64,000 nt of DNA from Chloroflexota bacterium. Its GTDB lineage: Bacteria; Chloroflexota; Dehalococcoidia; GIF9; AB-539-J10. The stretch covers positions 1 to 64,000 of the forward strand of contig JACAEN010000011.1 of NCBI GenBank assembly GCA_013388845.1, in the 5' to 3' direction. Under the pieces are notes generated by a model that did not search any database, had not been told where the DNA came from, and was given only the letters and a program-made list of their open reading frames with translations. Below, in pieces: positions 27,172-36,007 of the stretch; position 1 is the stretch's first letter; each line of letters opens with the position of its first letter. The position numbers were made by a program, and so were the translations under genes.

Positions 27172-27441
27172 TTAGGAAGTTTGCGGTAGGTATTTATCTA
27201 CTTGGACTATTATTTTCTTGGCCATGCCAAAACCAACAGCCACCTGGGCATTATCCACCCTGAGAGTGACCGGGCCACGAAATAGCGCAGAACTTATCTT
27301 GGTCACCTTTTTTCCTGGCCTGATGCCCAAAGCCTCCAGACGGCGAACCAAGCCATGTCCTCCCAGAACTTCGATCACGGTGCCACTCTGCCCACTTCTC
27401 ATCTCGGCTAGGGTCAATTGCTCACCTTGGTGCGTGGTCAT
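27172..27441 (-). CDS. feoA: ferrous iron transport protein A
   Basis: FeoA SH3-like: LVRRLEALGIRPGKKVTKISS; adjacent to feoB. Confidence 0.92.
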   Translation of the reverse strand: MTTHQGEQLTLAEMRSGQSGTVIEVLGGHGLVRRLEALGIRPGKKVTKISSALFRGPVTLRVDNAQVAVGFGMAKKIIVQVDKYLPQTS

Positions 27442-27508
27442 AGCTTATCCTTTACCTTTAATAAGTTAGCCTTGTTTAACTTACGGCTTCAAAAAAATTT
27501 TGCTGTTC

Positions 27509-28006
27509 TTATTTCCCTTTTCCCACGCCTCTTTTCGAGCAACGTTGAGGGAGCTCTCCATGCTCTAAATAATACTCATACCTGCTGGGGAAATTGGCTC
27601 CTCCCAACGGACAGGCTTCTAGAAATTCCACAAACTTTACCAGCCTCTCCATACTCGGAGGGCTGATGACGTGCTCAATCTTGCAAGCATCTTCTTCCGC
27701 GGTTTCTCGGTCAATGCCCAGAGCTTGTGCAAAGAAGCGGGTCAATGCCTCATGCCGGCAAATCACATCGCGGGCAACCCTATCACCTTGGGGAGTGAGC
27801 TTTATGTGGCCATATCTCTCATGCTCCACAAGCTCCTGCTCTGAGAGCTTTTTCAAAGCCGAGGTAACGCTGGGCATCTTCACTCTCAGCATTTCGCTGA
27901 TCTGCTTTACTTTTACTACCTTTTTTCCTTCACCGAGCATAGCTATCGCCTCAAGATAGTCTTCCATGCTAGCGCTTTGCTCTCTTTGCGCTTCTTGTCT
28001 TACCAT
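27509..28006 (-). CDS. DtxR/MntR-family metal-dependent repressor
   Basis: MEDYLEAIAMLGEGKKVVKVKQISEMLRVKMPSVTSALKKLSE; IEHVISPPSMERL. Confidence 0.92.
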   Translation of the reverse strand: MVRQEAQREQSASMEDYLEAIAMLGEGKKVVKVKQISEMLRVKMPSVTSALKKLSEQELVEHERYGHIKLTPQGDRVARDVICRHEALTRFFAQALGIDRETAEEDACKIEHVISPPSMERLVKFVEFLEACPLGGANFPSRYEYYLEHGELPQRCSKRGVGKGK

Positions 28007-28020
28007 TGCCTACCTCCAAA

Positions 28021-28042
28021 ATTGTTAGACACGTCTAACAAT
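28021..28042. promoter_or_regulatory. palindromic operator for the DtxR-family regulator
   Basis: ATTGTTAGAC-AC-GTCTAACAAT, perfect 10-bp arms, overlapping the -10 of the regulator promoter. Confidence 0.8.
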
Positions 28043-28069
28043 TATAATGTAATTCATTTCTCCTGTCAA
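28041..28069 (-). promoter_or_regulatory. consensus sigma70 promoter for regulator-feoA-feoB
   Basis: Minus strand: TTGACA (28064-28069), 17 nt, TATAAT (28041-28046). Confidence 0.8.
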
Positions 28070-28109
28070 AATTTTCTTGGGCTTCTACGGAGTGGGAAGG
28101 GTTTTATTA

Positions 28110-28185
28110 TGGTCGGGGTGAGTGGATTTGAACCACCGACCTCATGGTCCCAAACCATGCGCGCTAGCCACTGCGCTACACCCCG
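28110..28185 (-). tRNA. tRNA-Pro(UGG), CCA encoded
   Basis: CGGGGTG acceptor; anticodon arm CATGG-TTTGGGA-CCATG; GGTTCAAATC T-loop; 3' ACCA. Confidence 0.95.
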
Positions 28186-28302
28186 AAGTGTTAAGAATTA
28201 TAATGCGGAAAGGATATTTGACGCAATTGCTCTGTCGGCTGTCTCTGGGCTTTGAATTGCTATTTGGCGAAGGTACCGAGTTCCTGAAAATATCTCTGGA
28301 TA

Positions 28303-28938
28303 CTAAAGTTCTCCGGCAAGGTAGTCGTCGATGGAAAAACCGTCGAAAACCACAAAATCGGTTTCAGAGGGAATCTTGCCTGTGGGACATAAATCAAAAC
28401 AAGCCTGACAGGTGAGGCAGGCTTTGGCTTTTTCCGGGAAAAACACCGCCCGCCGCTCTATCCCTCTTCCCACAAAGCCTATAGCATGTTCCCCGATAAC
28501 CTCATCACAGTAGCGTACACATTGCCCACAAAGAATACATCTCGTTGGCTTCGCTCTGAAGCGAGATTCAAATCTGTGGATGTTCGCACCATATTCTTTA
28601 GCCAGTTTCTTTATCTCCCCAACGACCTCTCCATCAACCATTGTCGTCGGTGCGATTAATTCGATGAGGGTCTTCCGAATTCTGTCTATTCTGGGAGAAC
28701 GTGTCCTCACTACTAACCCCTGCTCCACAGGATAGCCACAAGAAGCCACTATTCGAGCCCTCCCCTTTCTTTCCACTTCCACGCTGCAAATTCGGCAGGC
28801 GCCGTAAGGCTTCAGTTTCTCGTGATAACACAATTTTGGTATCTCTACGCCAGCCTCCTTTGCTGCTTCCAAGATGGTCATCCCCTCCCTTGCCTTAACT
28901 TCCTTCCCGTCTATCTGCAAAGTTACGGTCATTTCCAT
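28303..28938 (-). CDS. NuoG-like N-terminal 2Fe-2S/4Fe-4S subunit (HoxU type), no catalytic hydrogenase domain
   Basis: CYHEKLKPYGACRICSVEV; CILCGQCVRYCDEV; CLTCQACFDLCPTGK. Confidence 0.88.
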   Translation of the reverse strand: MEMTVTLQIDGKEVKAREGMTILEAAKEAGVEIPKLCYHEKLKPYGACRICSVEVERKGRARIVASCGYPVEQGLVVRTRSPRIDRIRKTLIELIAPTTMVDGEVVGEIKKLAKEYGANIHRFESRFRAKPTRCILCGQCVRYCDEVIGEHAIGFVGRGIERRAVFFPEKAKACLTCQACFDLCPTGKIPSETDFVVFDGFSIDDYLAGEL

Positions 28939-30870
28939 TTACCTCCTCTTCTCACGGATAACCTTGGTTCCGGGCGCTGGGGTGAGAGGTAGAGGCTCTC
29001 CCGAAATTCTTCTTACGGCACTAAAACGAGGAGGACAAACCTCAAAACAGGTATTGCACTTGATGCATTTTTCTTGCTCAATCCAGTGGATTATGCCTTT
29101 GCCACCGTGAATTGCTTCAGTTGGGCAATTCTTGAAGCAAATCATACAGGCGGTGCATTTCTCAGGGTCAATGTAGTAAGAAGTAAGAGCCTTACAAACT
29201 TTCGCCGGGCAGCGTTTCTCCTTTATATGAGCTTCATATTCCTCCCTGAAGTATTTCAAAGTGGTGAAGGCGGGGTTAGCGGCAGTGGTGCCCAGAGCGC
29301 ACAGGGAAGCATCCTGCATTGCTTTAGCTATATCTTCAATCGCCTCTATATCTCCTTCTTGTCCCTTCCCTTCACAAATATCAGTCAAAATCTCTCTAAG
29401 TGTTCTTAGTCCCTCACGACAAGGGATGCACTTCCCACAAGATTCTTCGCAGCAGAAACTGACGAAATATCTTGCTGTGTCCACCATGCAGGTATTCTCA
29501 TCCATGACCACCATTCCCCCTGAGCCCATCATAGAACCAAGTTTAGTGAGTTCATCGAAATCAATCGGTGTGTCTAAATACTGCTCGGGAATTACTCCTC
29601 CGGAAGGACCTCCAGTTTGAACTGCTTTGAATTTCTTCCCATTCGGTATGCCTCCACCAATGTCATAGATTAGCCGCCTTAAGGTCATGCCCATGGGCAC
29701 TTCCACAAGCCCGGTATTATTCACCTTACCCACCAGGGAGAAGATTTTGGTTCCTTTGCTCCTATCTGTGCCAATGGAATTAAACCAGCCAGCCCCTTTG
29801 TTGATGATGAGCGGGACATTGGCCCAGGTCTCCACATTGTTTAAGCACGATGGATTTCCCTTTATCCCGCTTACCGCAGTATGAATATATTTCATCTTGG
29901 GTTCGCCCACTTTTCCTTCTATGGCACTCATAAGGGCTGTAGACTCCCCGGAGACAAATGCTCCGGCCCCACAGTGAACATCGACCTCAAAATCAAACCC
30001 TGAGCCAAGGACATTTTCCCCTAGGAATCCGTATTCTTCAGCTTGTTTTATAGCCTGAATGGTATTTTCATATGCTATAGGATATTCTTGTCGCACGTAA
30101 ATAAAACCTTCGTGTGACCCCATAGCATAGGCGCCAATAATAAGCCCTTCCAATATGGCATGGGGATTTCCTTCCATGAGAGACCTATCCATATATGCCC
30201 CGGGGTCCCCTTCATCACAATTGACGATGACATATTTGCGTTTCCCGGGGGCATTCTTGGTCGTCTCCCATTTTATTCCCGTGGGAAATCCTCCTCCCCC
30301 ACGGCCTCTTAAATTAGATTTCTTTATCTCCTCCAAAACCTGCTCAGGAGTCATTTGGAACAACGCTTTGGATAAGGCACTATATCCACCCAGGGCTATG
30401 TAGTCATTTATGTCCGTGGGATTTATATGCCTGTTATTTCCGAATACGATGCGCATTTGATTTTTATAGAAGGGGATGTCAGACTCCTTGGCTCCCTTTT
30501 CACCCGTGACAGGATCTGTATAGAGAAGCCGCTCTACGAGTTTCCCTTTGGCTAATGTTGTAGAAATTATCTCGGGGACGTCATCAGGTTTGACATTCAC
30601 ATAGTAAATCCCCTCGGGGAAAATGATCACAACAGGCTCTCTCTCGCAAAACCCTTGGCATCCAGTCTCTTTAATATCTACCTTATCCTCCAAGCCCACA
30701 CGCCTTATCTCCTCCTTAAATCTTCCACAAACATCCACACTGCCCCGGCTTTGCCCACAGACTGACATTGTGCATATGCTGACAATGAGCTTATTGGAAC
30801 CTCTCTTCGATAGAATCCTCTTTCTCAATTGCTCAAGCTCTTCCGGAGAGGAAATTCTTTTACCTGTCAT
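28939..30870 (-). CDS. NuoF/HydB/BamH-like NAD(H)- and FMN-binding subunit with C-terminal 2x[4Fe-4S] domain
   Basis: NLRGRGGGGFPTGIKWE; VIVNCDEGDPGAYMDR; EESCGKCIPCREG; CTACMICFKNCP, CIKCNTCFEVCP. Confidence 0.93.
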   Translation of the reverse strand: MTGKRISSPEELEQLRKRILSKRGSNKLIVSICTMSVCGQSRGSVDVCGRFKEEIRRVGLEDKVDIKETGCQGFCEREPVVIIFPEGIYYVNVKPDDVPEIISTTLAKGKLVERLLYTDPVTGEKGAKESDIPFYKNQMRIVFGNNRHINPTDINDYIALGGYSALSKALFQMTPEQVLEEIKKSNLRGRGGGGFPTGIKWETTKNAPGKRKYVIVNCDEGDPGAYMDRSLMEGNPHAILEGLIIGAYAMGSHEGFIYVRQEYPIAYENTIQAIKQAEEYGFLGENVLGSGFDFEVDVHCGAGAFVSGESTALMSAIEGKVGEPKMKYIHTAVSGIKGNPSCLNNVETWANVPLIINKGAGWFNSIGTDRSKGTKIFSLVGKVNNTGLVEVPMGMTLRRLIYDIGGGIPNGKKFKAVQTGGPSGGVIPEQYLDTPIDFDELTKLGSMMGSGGMVVMDENTCMVDTARYFVSFCCEESCGKCIPCREGLRTLREILTDICEGKGQEGDIEAIEDIAKAMQDASLCALGTTAANPAFTTLKYFREEYEAHIKEKRCPAKVCKALTSYYIDPEKCTACMICFKNCPTEAIHGGKGIIHWIEQEKCIKCNTCFEVCPPRFSAVRRISGEPLPLTPAPGTKVIREKRR

Positions 30871-30879
30871 ATTCTCCTT

Positions 30880-31365
30880 CTATTTAGCCGATTCAAATAA
30901 TTTCCTGAGGTCTGAAGGCGAAGGCTTTGTATGATATGTCTCATCTACTACAACCACGGGACCCATAGCACAACAGCCCAAGCAATTGACCGTTTCTAAA
31001 GTAAAACGCATATCCTCTGAGGTCTCACAGGGCTTCAAATTAAGCATAGCCGAGATTGTATCCAGAAGTCTTGGCGAACCACGCACCTGACACGCTGTCC
31101 CCAGGCAGACCTTGATAATATGGCGACCTCTGGGCATAAGGCTAAAAGCCTTGTAGTAACTGGCGATTTGATAGACTTGGGTAATAGGTACTTGTAATTG
31201 TTCGCTTACTTCCGTTAATACTTCCCGGGACAACCATCCCAACGTGCTTTGTAAATACAGAAGGATTTGGATTAGCTTATCTTTATCCTGTTGATAGTTA
31301 CGTATAACTTTACTTACTGTTGTGGAAACCTTGGTCGGTTTTGGGCTCTTTGTTCTTGAAACCAT
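30880..31365 (-). CDS. NuoE-like thioredoxin-fold [2Fe-2S] subunit
   Basis: KVCLGTACQVRGSPRLLD; TVNCLGCCAMGPVVVVDE. Confidence 0.93.
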   Translation of the reverse strand: MVSRTKSPKPTKVSTTVSKVIRNYQQDKDKLIQILLYLQSTLGWLSREVLTEVSEQLQVPITQVYQIASYYKAFSLMPRGRHIIKVCLGTACQVRGSPRLLDTISAMLNLKPCETSEDMRFTLETVNCLGCCAMGPVVVVDETYHTKPSPSDLRKLFESAK

Positions 31366-31383
31366 CGTTCTTACATCTTCAAT

Positions 31384-32319
31384 TTACATGGGAGAAGCTG
31401 CCACCTTTTTCTTAAGCTTGGCGTAATCCTCGTTTACCATTTCCTGGATTCTTTCAATCTGTTCACCCGTCAAATGTCGGTATCTTCCTTGTAGCTTCAG
31501 GTATTCCTCAATGGGCTTAAGTTTAGGTGGGTCGGCATTCAATCGGTAGCGTCCGTTCTCTATTTCATAAAGAGGGAAGATACCTGTCTGCACAGCAAGT
31601 TGACCTATCTTAACGGTTAGTTCGGTACTATATCTCCAGCCTGTCGGGCAAGGAGAGAGGATATGGACATAGGCCGGGCCTTTAACCTCCGCTCCTTTCC
31701 TAACTTTTTTCATCAGATCAAAGCGGTAACTGGGACAGGCCGTTGCCACATAAGGTATATCGTGAGCAGCAGCAATAGCCACCATATTCTTCTTCCGCGT
31801 AATCTGTCCAATGCTGAACTTCCCCGCCGGAGCCGTGGTAGTCGAGGCTCCATAGGGTGTGGCACTTGACCGTTGGACGCCGGTATTCATATAGGCTTCG
31901 TTATCAAAACAGATATACAGGAACTCGTGGTTCCTTTCAAATGCCCCAGACAGAGCTTGAATTCCTATGTCGCTTGTTCCTCCGTCCCCAGCTATGGCCA
32001 CACACTTGATGTCTCTGACAGGCCTCTTGTTTTTCTTCGTCAGAGTCTTCAACCCCGCTTCTACGCCTGAAATCACGGCAGCGGTGTTCTCAAATAGAGT
32101 GTGTATCCATGGAACTCGCCAGGAAGTGAAAGGAAGCGGCGAAGTGCATATCTCTATACACCCAGTCGCATTGGCAATTATGACATCCTTTCCTAGGGCT
32201 TTACAGGCGAGTCTTAATGCTAAAGCCTCTCCACAGCCGATGCAAAAACTATGTCCTTCAGCAAGGAACTCCTTGGTAGGTACCAGTTTTTCTCCAAATT
32301 TTACCGCCTGCGCTTTCAT
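31384..32319 (-). CDS. porB: 2-oxoacid (pyruvate):ferredoxin oxidoreductase beta subunit
   Basis: GHSFCIGCGEALALRLACKALG; AIAGDGGTSDIGIQALSGA; DNEAYMNTGVQRSSATPYGA. Confidence 0.92.
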   Translation of the reverse strand: MKAQAVKFGEKLVPTKEFLAEGHSFCIGCGEALALRLACKALGKDVIIANATGCIEICTSPLPFTSWRVPWIHTLFENTAAVISGVEAGLKTLTKKNKRPVRDIKCVAIAGDGGTSDIGIQALSGAFERNHEFLYICFDNEAYMNTGVQRSSATPYGASTTTAPAGKFSIGQITRKKNMVAIAAAHDIPYVATACPSYRFDLMKKVRKGAEVKGPAYVHILSPCPTGWRYSTELTVKIGQLAVQTGIFPLYEIENGRYRLNADPPKLKPIEEYLKLQGRYRHLTGEQIERIQEMVNEDYAKLKKKVAASPM

Positions 32320-32363
32320 CTTTTACCCCTTATTGATAGCTATCGGCTGAGAGCCTTCAGCCA

Positions 32364-33533
32364 TCATCTTATATTCACTGTCTCCAGTATCCTGTCTGAC
32401 CCCTTCTCCGCAATTTCCCTCCCTCTATTGATAACATAGTCAAAATCTTCCTCGGACATATCCCTGCCGCCCAGACCTCCTATGATACCGACTACCTTGG
32501 GTCTGGGCTCTTCGTCATACAAGGCGGACCTGATTTCGGCGAAGACCGGACCTCCCAGGCCAAAAGAAATGCACCTGTCGAAAACGATAAGTACTTTGGC
32601 ACCTTTTACCGCTTGGCGGAATTCCTCAAAAGGAAAAGGCCTCCACAGGCGCAAGCTGATAAGTCCTATGGACTCCCCTTTGTCTCTCCGTTCATCTATG
32701 ACAATCTTTGCCGTCTCAGTGAAAGCGCCCATGGTCAGAAGCAATGTTTGGGCGTCTTCTGTTTTGTATTCCTCTACAGGGTGATAGTAGCGGTGGAAGA
32801 TATCTCCAAATTCCTGCCACCCCTGGAGTATCACCTTCTTGGATTTCCTGAATGCTACTTCTTGAGCTAACTTTGTCTCTGAGTATATATCAGGTGGTCC
32901 AAAGGCTCCATGGGTCATGGGTTTATCAGGGTCTAGGGCAAAGGGGTATTGAAATCTGGGGAGAAATCTGTCCACCTCGCTTTGCTCTGGCAGAATTACC
33001 GGCTCTGTCACATGTGATAAAGTGAACCCATCAAGATGAACCATAACCGGAAATAGAACCTTGGGGTCCTCCCCAACCCGAAAGGCCCATAAGGTCAGGT
33101 CGAATGCCTCCTGACCATTCTGGCAAAACACTTGGATCCAGCCAGTATCTCGGACAGCCATGGCATCGGAGTGGTCTCCCCAAACATTCAAGGGTGCCGA
33201 AAGAGCTCTGTTACATACTGCCATAACCACGGGGTATCTCATGGAAGAAGCGATGTAGACGACCTCGTGCATAAGTTCCAATCCTTGGCCCGCGGTGGCT
33301 GTGAAGGTCCTGGCACCTACTGCAGCAGCCCCCAGGCAGGTGCTCAGGGCTGAGTGCTCCGATTCCACCGGAATATAAGCTGCGTTTAGCTCGCCATTAG
33401 CCACCATCTCGGCAAGCCGCTCAGGGATATGCGTCTGGGGTGTTATGGGGTAGGCGGAGATGACATCAACATCAGCCATTCTGACCGCCTCAGCCACTGC
33501 ATGTGAGGCCTCTAATGCTACCCTTTGGCTCAT
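32364..33533 (-). CDS. porA: 2-oxoacid (pyruvate):ferredoxin oxidoreductase alpha subunit
   Basis: ISAYPITPQTHIPE; SEHSALSTCLGAAAVGARTFTATAGQGLELMHE. Confidence 0.92.
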   Translation of the reverse strand: MSQRVALEASHAVAEAVRMADVDVISAYPITPQTHIPERLAEMVANGELNAAYIPVESEHSALSTCLGAAAVGARTFTATAGQGLELMHEVVYIASSMRYPVVMAVCNRALSAPLNVWGDHSDAMAVRDTGWIQVFCQNGQEAFDLTLWAFRVGEDPKVLFPVMVHLDGFTLSHVTEPVILPEQSEVDRFLPRFQYPFALDPDKPMTHGAFGPPDIYSETKLAQEVAFRKSKKVILQGWQEFGDIFHRYYHPVEEYKTEDAQTLLLTMGAFTETAKIVIDERRDKGESIGLISLRLWRPFPFEEFRQAVKGAKVLIVFDRCISFGLGGPVFAEIRSALYDEEPRPKVVGIIGGLGGRDMSEEDFDYVINRGREIAEKGSDRILETVNIR

Positions 33534-33817
33534 TTTTCCTCCTCCGCTATCATCGTTATAGCTCTCTCAGGGCATATACTAGCGCAGATACCACAGCCCT
33601 TACAGTAATAAAGGTCAGATTCATAATATCCTTCTTCAGAAGGCTTTATGGCAGCATCCGGGCAATAGATCCAGCACAAGGCACATTTAACGCACTTTTC
33701 TTTATCCAGTATCGGCTTTTCCGTCCTCCAGTCGCCAGTCTCGCGAAAGCTAGCATTCCCCGCTTCTTTGATGATATTGCCAACTTCCAGATCCTTCCAG
33801 GTTAGCTCGTCTGCCAT
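33530..33817 (-). CDS. porD: 2-oxoacid:ferredoxin oxidoreductase delta subunit (2x[4Fe-4S])
   Basis: CVKCALCWIYCPDAA; CKGCGICASICPERAI. Confidence 0.92.
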   Translation of the reverse strand: MADELTWKDLEVGNIIKEAGNASFRETGDWRTEKPILDKEKCVKCALCWIYCPDAAIKPSEEGYYESDLYYCKGCGICASICPERAITMIAEEEK

Positions 33818-33820
33818 CGC

Positions 33821-34378
33821 TTACTCCTTTACTACTGTTTCATCGTAAGCCCTCTTCACGGCTTCGATATTTGCCTTAGCCCGGGGTCCAAAGCGCTCCT
33901 GCAACTGTGCTATCAGAGAATCCATTTTCACAATCTCGGTAACCTTCAGTAGCGCCCCAATCATGGCAGTATTGGTTATCGGCAAGCCTATTGTTTCTCG
34001 GGCAATCTTTGTGGCATTGACCGCAGCTAAAGGCCACTTATATCCAAATTCAGACTTCAATTCCTCGGGTGATTTCCGTGAATTGATTATGATTTTACCA
34101 TTGTCCTTAAGCCCCGAGGTCACGTCTACTGCGCGCAACAACCCGGGGTCGAGCACAGCTACGACATCGGGCTTGTAGATAACCGTCCTAGTCCTGATAG
34201 GTTCATCGCTTATCCTGAGGAAAGCCAGAACTGGTGCCCCTCTCCTTTCCGGTCCGAAGCTAGGAAATGACTGAGCATATTTCCCTTCGCTTATAGCAGC
34301 GCGGGCAACTAACTCCGCAGAAGTTACTGCTCCCAGCCCGCCTCGGCCGTGCCATCTTACTTCCAGAAGCTTAGCCAC
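33821..34378 (-). CDS. porC: 2-oxoacid:ferredoxin oxidoreductase gamma subunit
   Basis: EVRWHGRGGLGAVTSAELVARAA; FPSFGPERRGAPVLAFLRI. Confidence 0.92.
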   Translation of the reverse strand: MAKLLEVRWHGRGGLGAVTSAELVARAAISEGKYAQSFPSFGPERRGAPVLAFLRISDEPIRTRTVIYKPDVVAVLDPGLLRAVDVTSGLKDNGKIIINSRKSPEELKSEFGYKWPLAAVNATKIARETIGLPITNTAMIGALLKVTEIVKMDSLIAQLQERFGPRAKANIEAVKRAYDETVVKE

Positions 34379-34436
34379 AAGAAAGCACCTGTTTACCCGT
34401 AAAGTCGTTTGGTTTTTCCAGAAGCTAAAAAGCTAA

Positions 34437-34465
34437 AATATATTAAATCACCCCTCGGCTGTCAA
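34437..34465 (-). promoter_or_regulatory. promoter candidate for the por-nuo operon
   Basis: Minus strand: TTGACA (34460-34465), 17 nt, TATATT (34437-34442). Confidence 0.65.
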
Positions 34466-34509
34466 GGGGGGTTTTTGATTTTTTGAGGAACTTACCTATC
34501 ACAAGAAAC

Positions 34510-34581
34510 TGCCCCTGAAGGGATTCGAACCCTTGCACCTGGCTCCGGAGGCCAGTGCTCTATCCTCTGAGCTACAGGGGC
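34510..34581 (-). tRNA. tRNA-Arg(CCG)
   Basis: GCCCCTG/CAGGGGC acceptor; anticodon arm CTGGC-CTCCGGA-GCCAG; GGTTCGAATCC. Confidence 0.95.
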
Positions 34582-34717
34582 CAATAGTACGAGAAGCAAT
34601 TACAAATAGTAACACGAGATAGCATTTTATTCAATGCGCATTCCGGCCGGTGCTTTGACAATCGCCATTGCGTTATAGTATCATCACAAGGATTTTGTCG
34701 GACAAGGGAGAAGCAGA

Positions 34718-34864
34718 ATGCTTAACGCCTTGTGGATAGTCTTGTTAGGAATGGCGATTATCTTTGCTGTCCTGGGAATCTTACTCTTAGTCATGGTTCT
34801 CCTCAGTAAACTGATCAGGCCCCGAAAGAAAGAGGAAAAAAGAAGGATAGATAGCTGGTCATGA
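34718..34864 (+). CDS. OadG-like gamma subunit of a Na+-pumping decarboxylase, 48 aa (absent from the ORF track)
   Basis: MLNALWIVLLGMAIIFAVLGILLLVMVLLSKLIRPRKKEEKRRIDSWS; ATGA overlap with the OadB-like start. Confidence 0.7.
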   Translation: MLNALWIVLLGMAIIFAVLGILLLVMVLLSKLIRPRKKEEKRRIDSWS

Positions 34865-35997
34865 CTACAGGCGAGTTTCTCGGTTTCCTCAACTTGAATT
34901 GGCAAGCCGTGGCAATGTTGGTTATTGGCGGCGTCCTTATGTGGTTGGGGATTGCTAAAAAGGTGGAGCCAGTTCTACTTGTGCCGATTGGCTTTGGATG
35001 TGTGTTATCTAACATACCGCTGGGTGGGGCAGCAGAGGCCGGTGGTTTTTTAGCCGTTTTAAGGGAAGCTGGTATCCATACCGAGATATTTCCCCTGCTT
35101 ATCTTCATTGCCATAGGAGCCATGATTGACTTTGAGCCCTTTCTACAAAGGCCCTATACCATTCTTCTTGGTGCTGCCGCCCAATTCGGCATTTTCGGGA
35201 CTTTCTTCTTGGCTTATTTGTTGGGTGATGGTTGGCTCCACGTTCTGGATTTCAGCTTAAAAGACGCCGCTTCCATCGGCATCATTGGCTCTGCCGATGG
35301 CCCTACCTCGATTTACGTCGCCACTATACTGCAATCCAAATACACTGCGGCTATTGTTGTCGCCGCTTACTCTTATATGGCTATGGTGCCCATCATCCAG
35401 CCGCCCATAATAAAGGCGATGTGTAGTAAAAAAGAGCGGGCTTTGAAAATGCCTTCGGTTGCGGGAACGATTTCGCAGAGGACCAAGATACTCTTTCCCA
35501 TAATTACTGTACTGGTGGTGGGCTTGCTTGCTCCCAAAGCCACTCCACTTATCGGCTGTCTTATGTTTGGCAATCTGTTACGAGAATGCGGAGTGGTGGA
35601 GAGGCTTTCCCTAGCAGCTCAAAATGAACTGGCCAACATCGTAACTATTCTTCTGGGCATCACCGTAGGAGGGATGATGTCGGGAACTGAGTTTCTCAGA
35701 CCGGAGACCATATTGGTGTTTGTACTGGGCGTAGTAGCTTTCAGTCTGGATACTGTGGCTGGTGTTCTGCTGGGCAAGCTAATGTACATCCTTTCGGGGC
35801 GAAAAGTCAATCCTATGATTGGTGCTTGCGGTATTTCCGCTTTCCCCATGTCATCCCGTGTGGTGCAGAAGCTGGGGCTGGAAGCTAATCCTTACAATCA
35901 TCTACTCATGCACGCTGCTGGAGCCAATGTGGCCGGACAAATCGCCTCCGTGGTAGCTGGTGGAGTGATGCTGATGCTGGTGCCTATATTCAGTTGA
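34861..35997 (+). CDS. sodium-translocating decarboxylase beta subunit (OadB/GcdB/MmdB family)
   Basis: IGIIGSADGPTSIYVA; GIAKKVEPVLLVPIGFGCVLSNIP; multiple TM helices. Confidence 0.92.
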   Translation: MTTGEFLGFLNLNWQAVAMLVIGGVLMWLGIAKKVEPVLLVPIGFGCVLSNIPLGGAAEAGGFLAVLREAGIHTEIFPLLIFIAIGAMIDFEPFLQRPYTILLGAAAQFGIFGTFFLAYLLGDGWLHVLDFSLKDAASIGIIGSADGPTSIYVATILQSKYTAAIVVAAYSYMAMVPIIQPPIIKAMCSKKERALKMPSVAGTISQRTKILFPIITVLVVGLLAPKATPLIGCLMFGNLLRECGVVERLSLAAQNELANIVTILLGITVGGMMSGTEFLRPETILVFVLGVVAFSLDTVAGVLLGKLMYILSGRKVNPMIGACGISAFPMSSRVVQKLGLEANPYNHLLMHAAGANVAGQIASVVAGGVMLMLVPIFS

Positions 35998-36007
35998 TGT
36001 GACAGTC

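Noticed and set aside
28303-30870. Bifurcating [FeFe] hydrogenase
   Set aside because: Beta/gamma-like subunits present, but the NuoG-like protein is 211 aa and lacks H-cluster motifs, so no hydrogenase call is supported.
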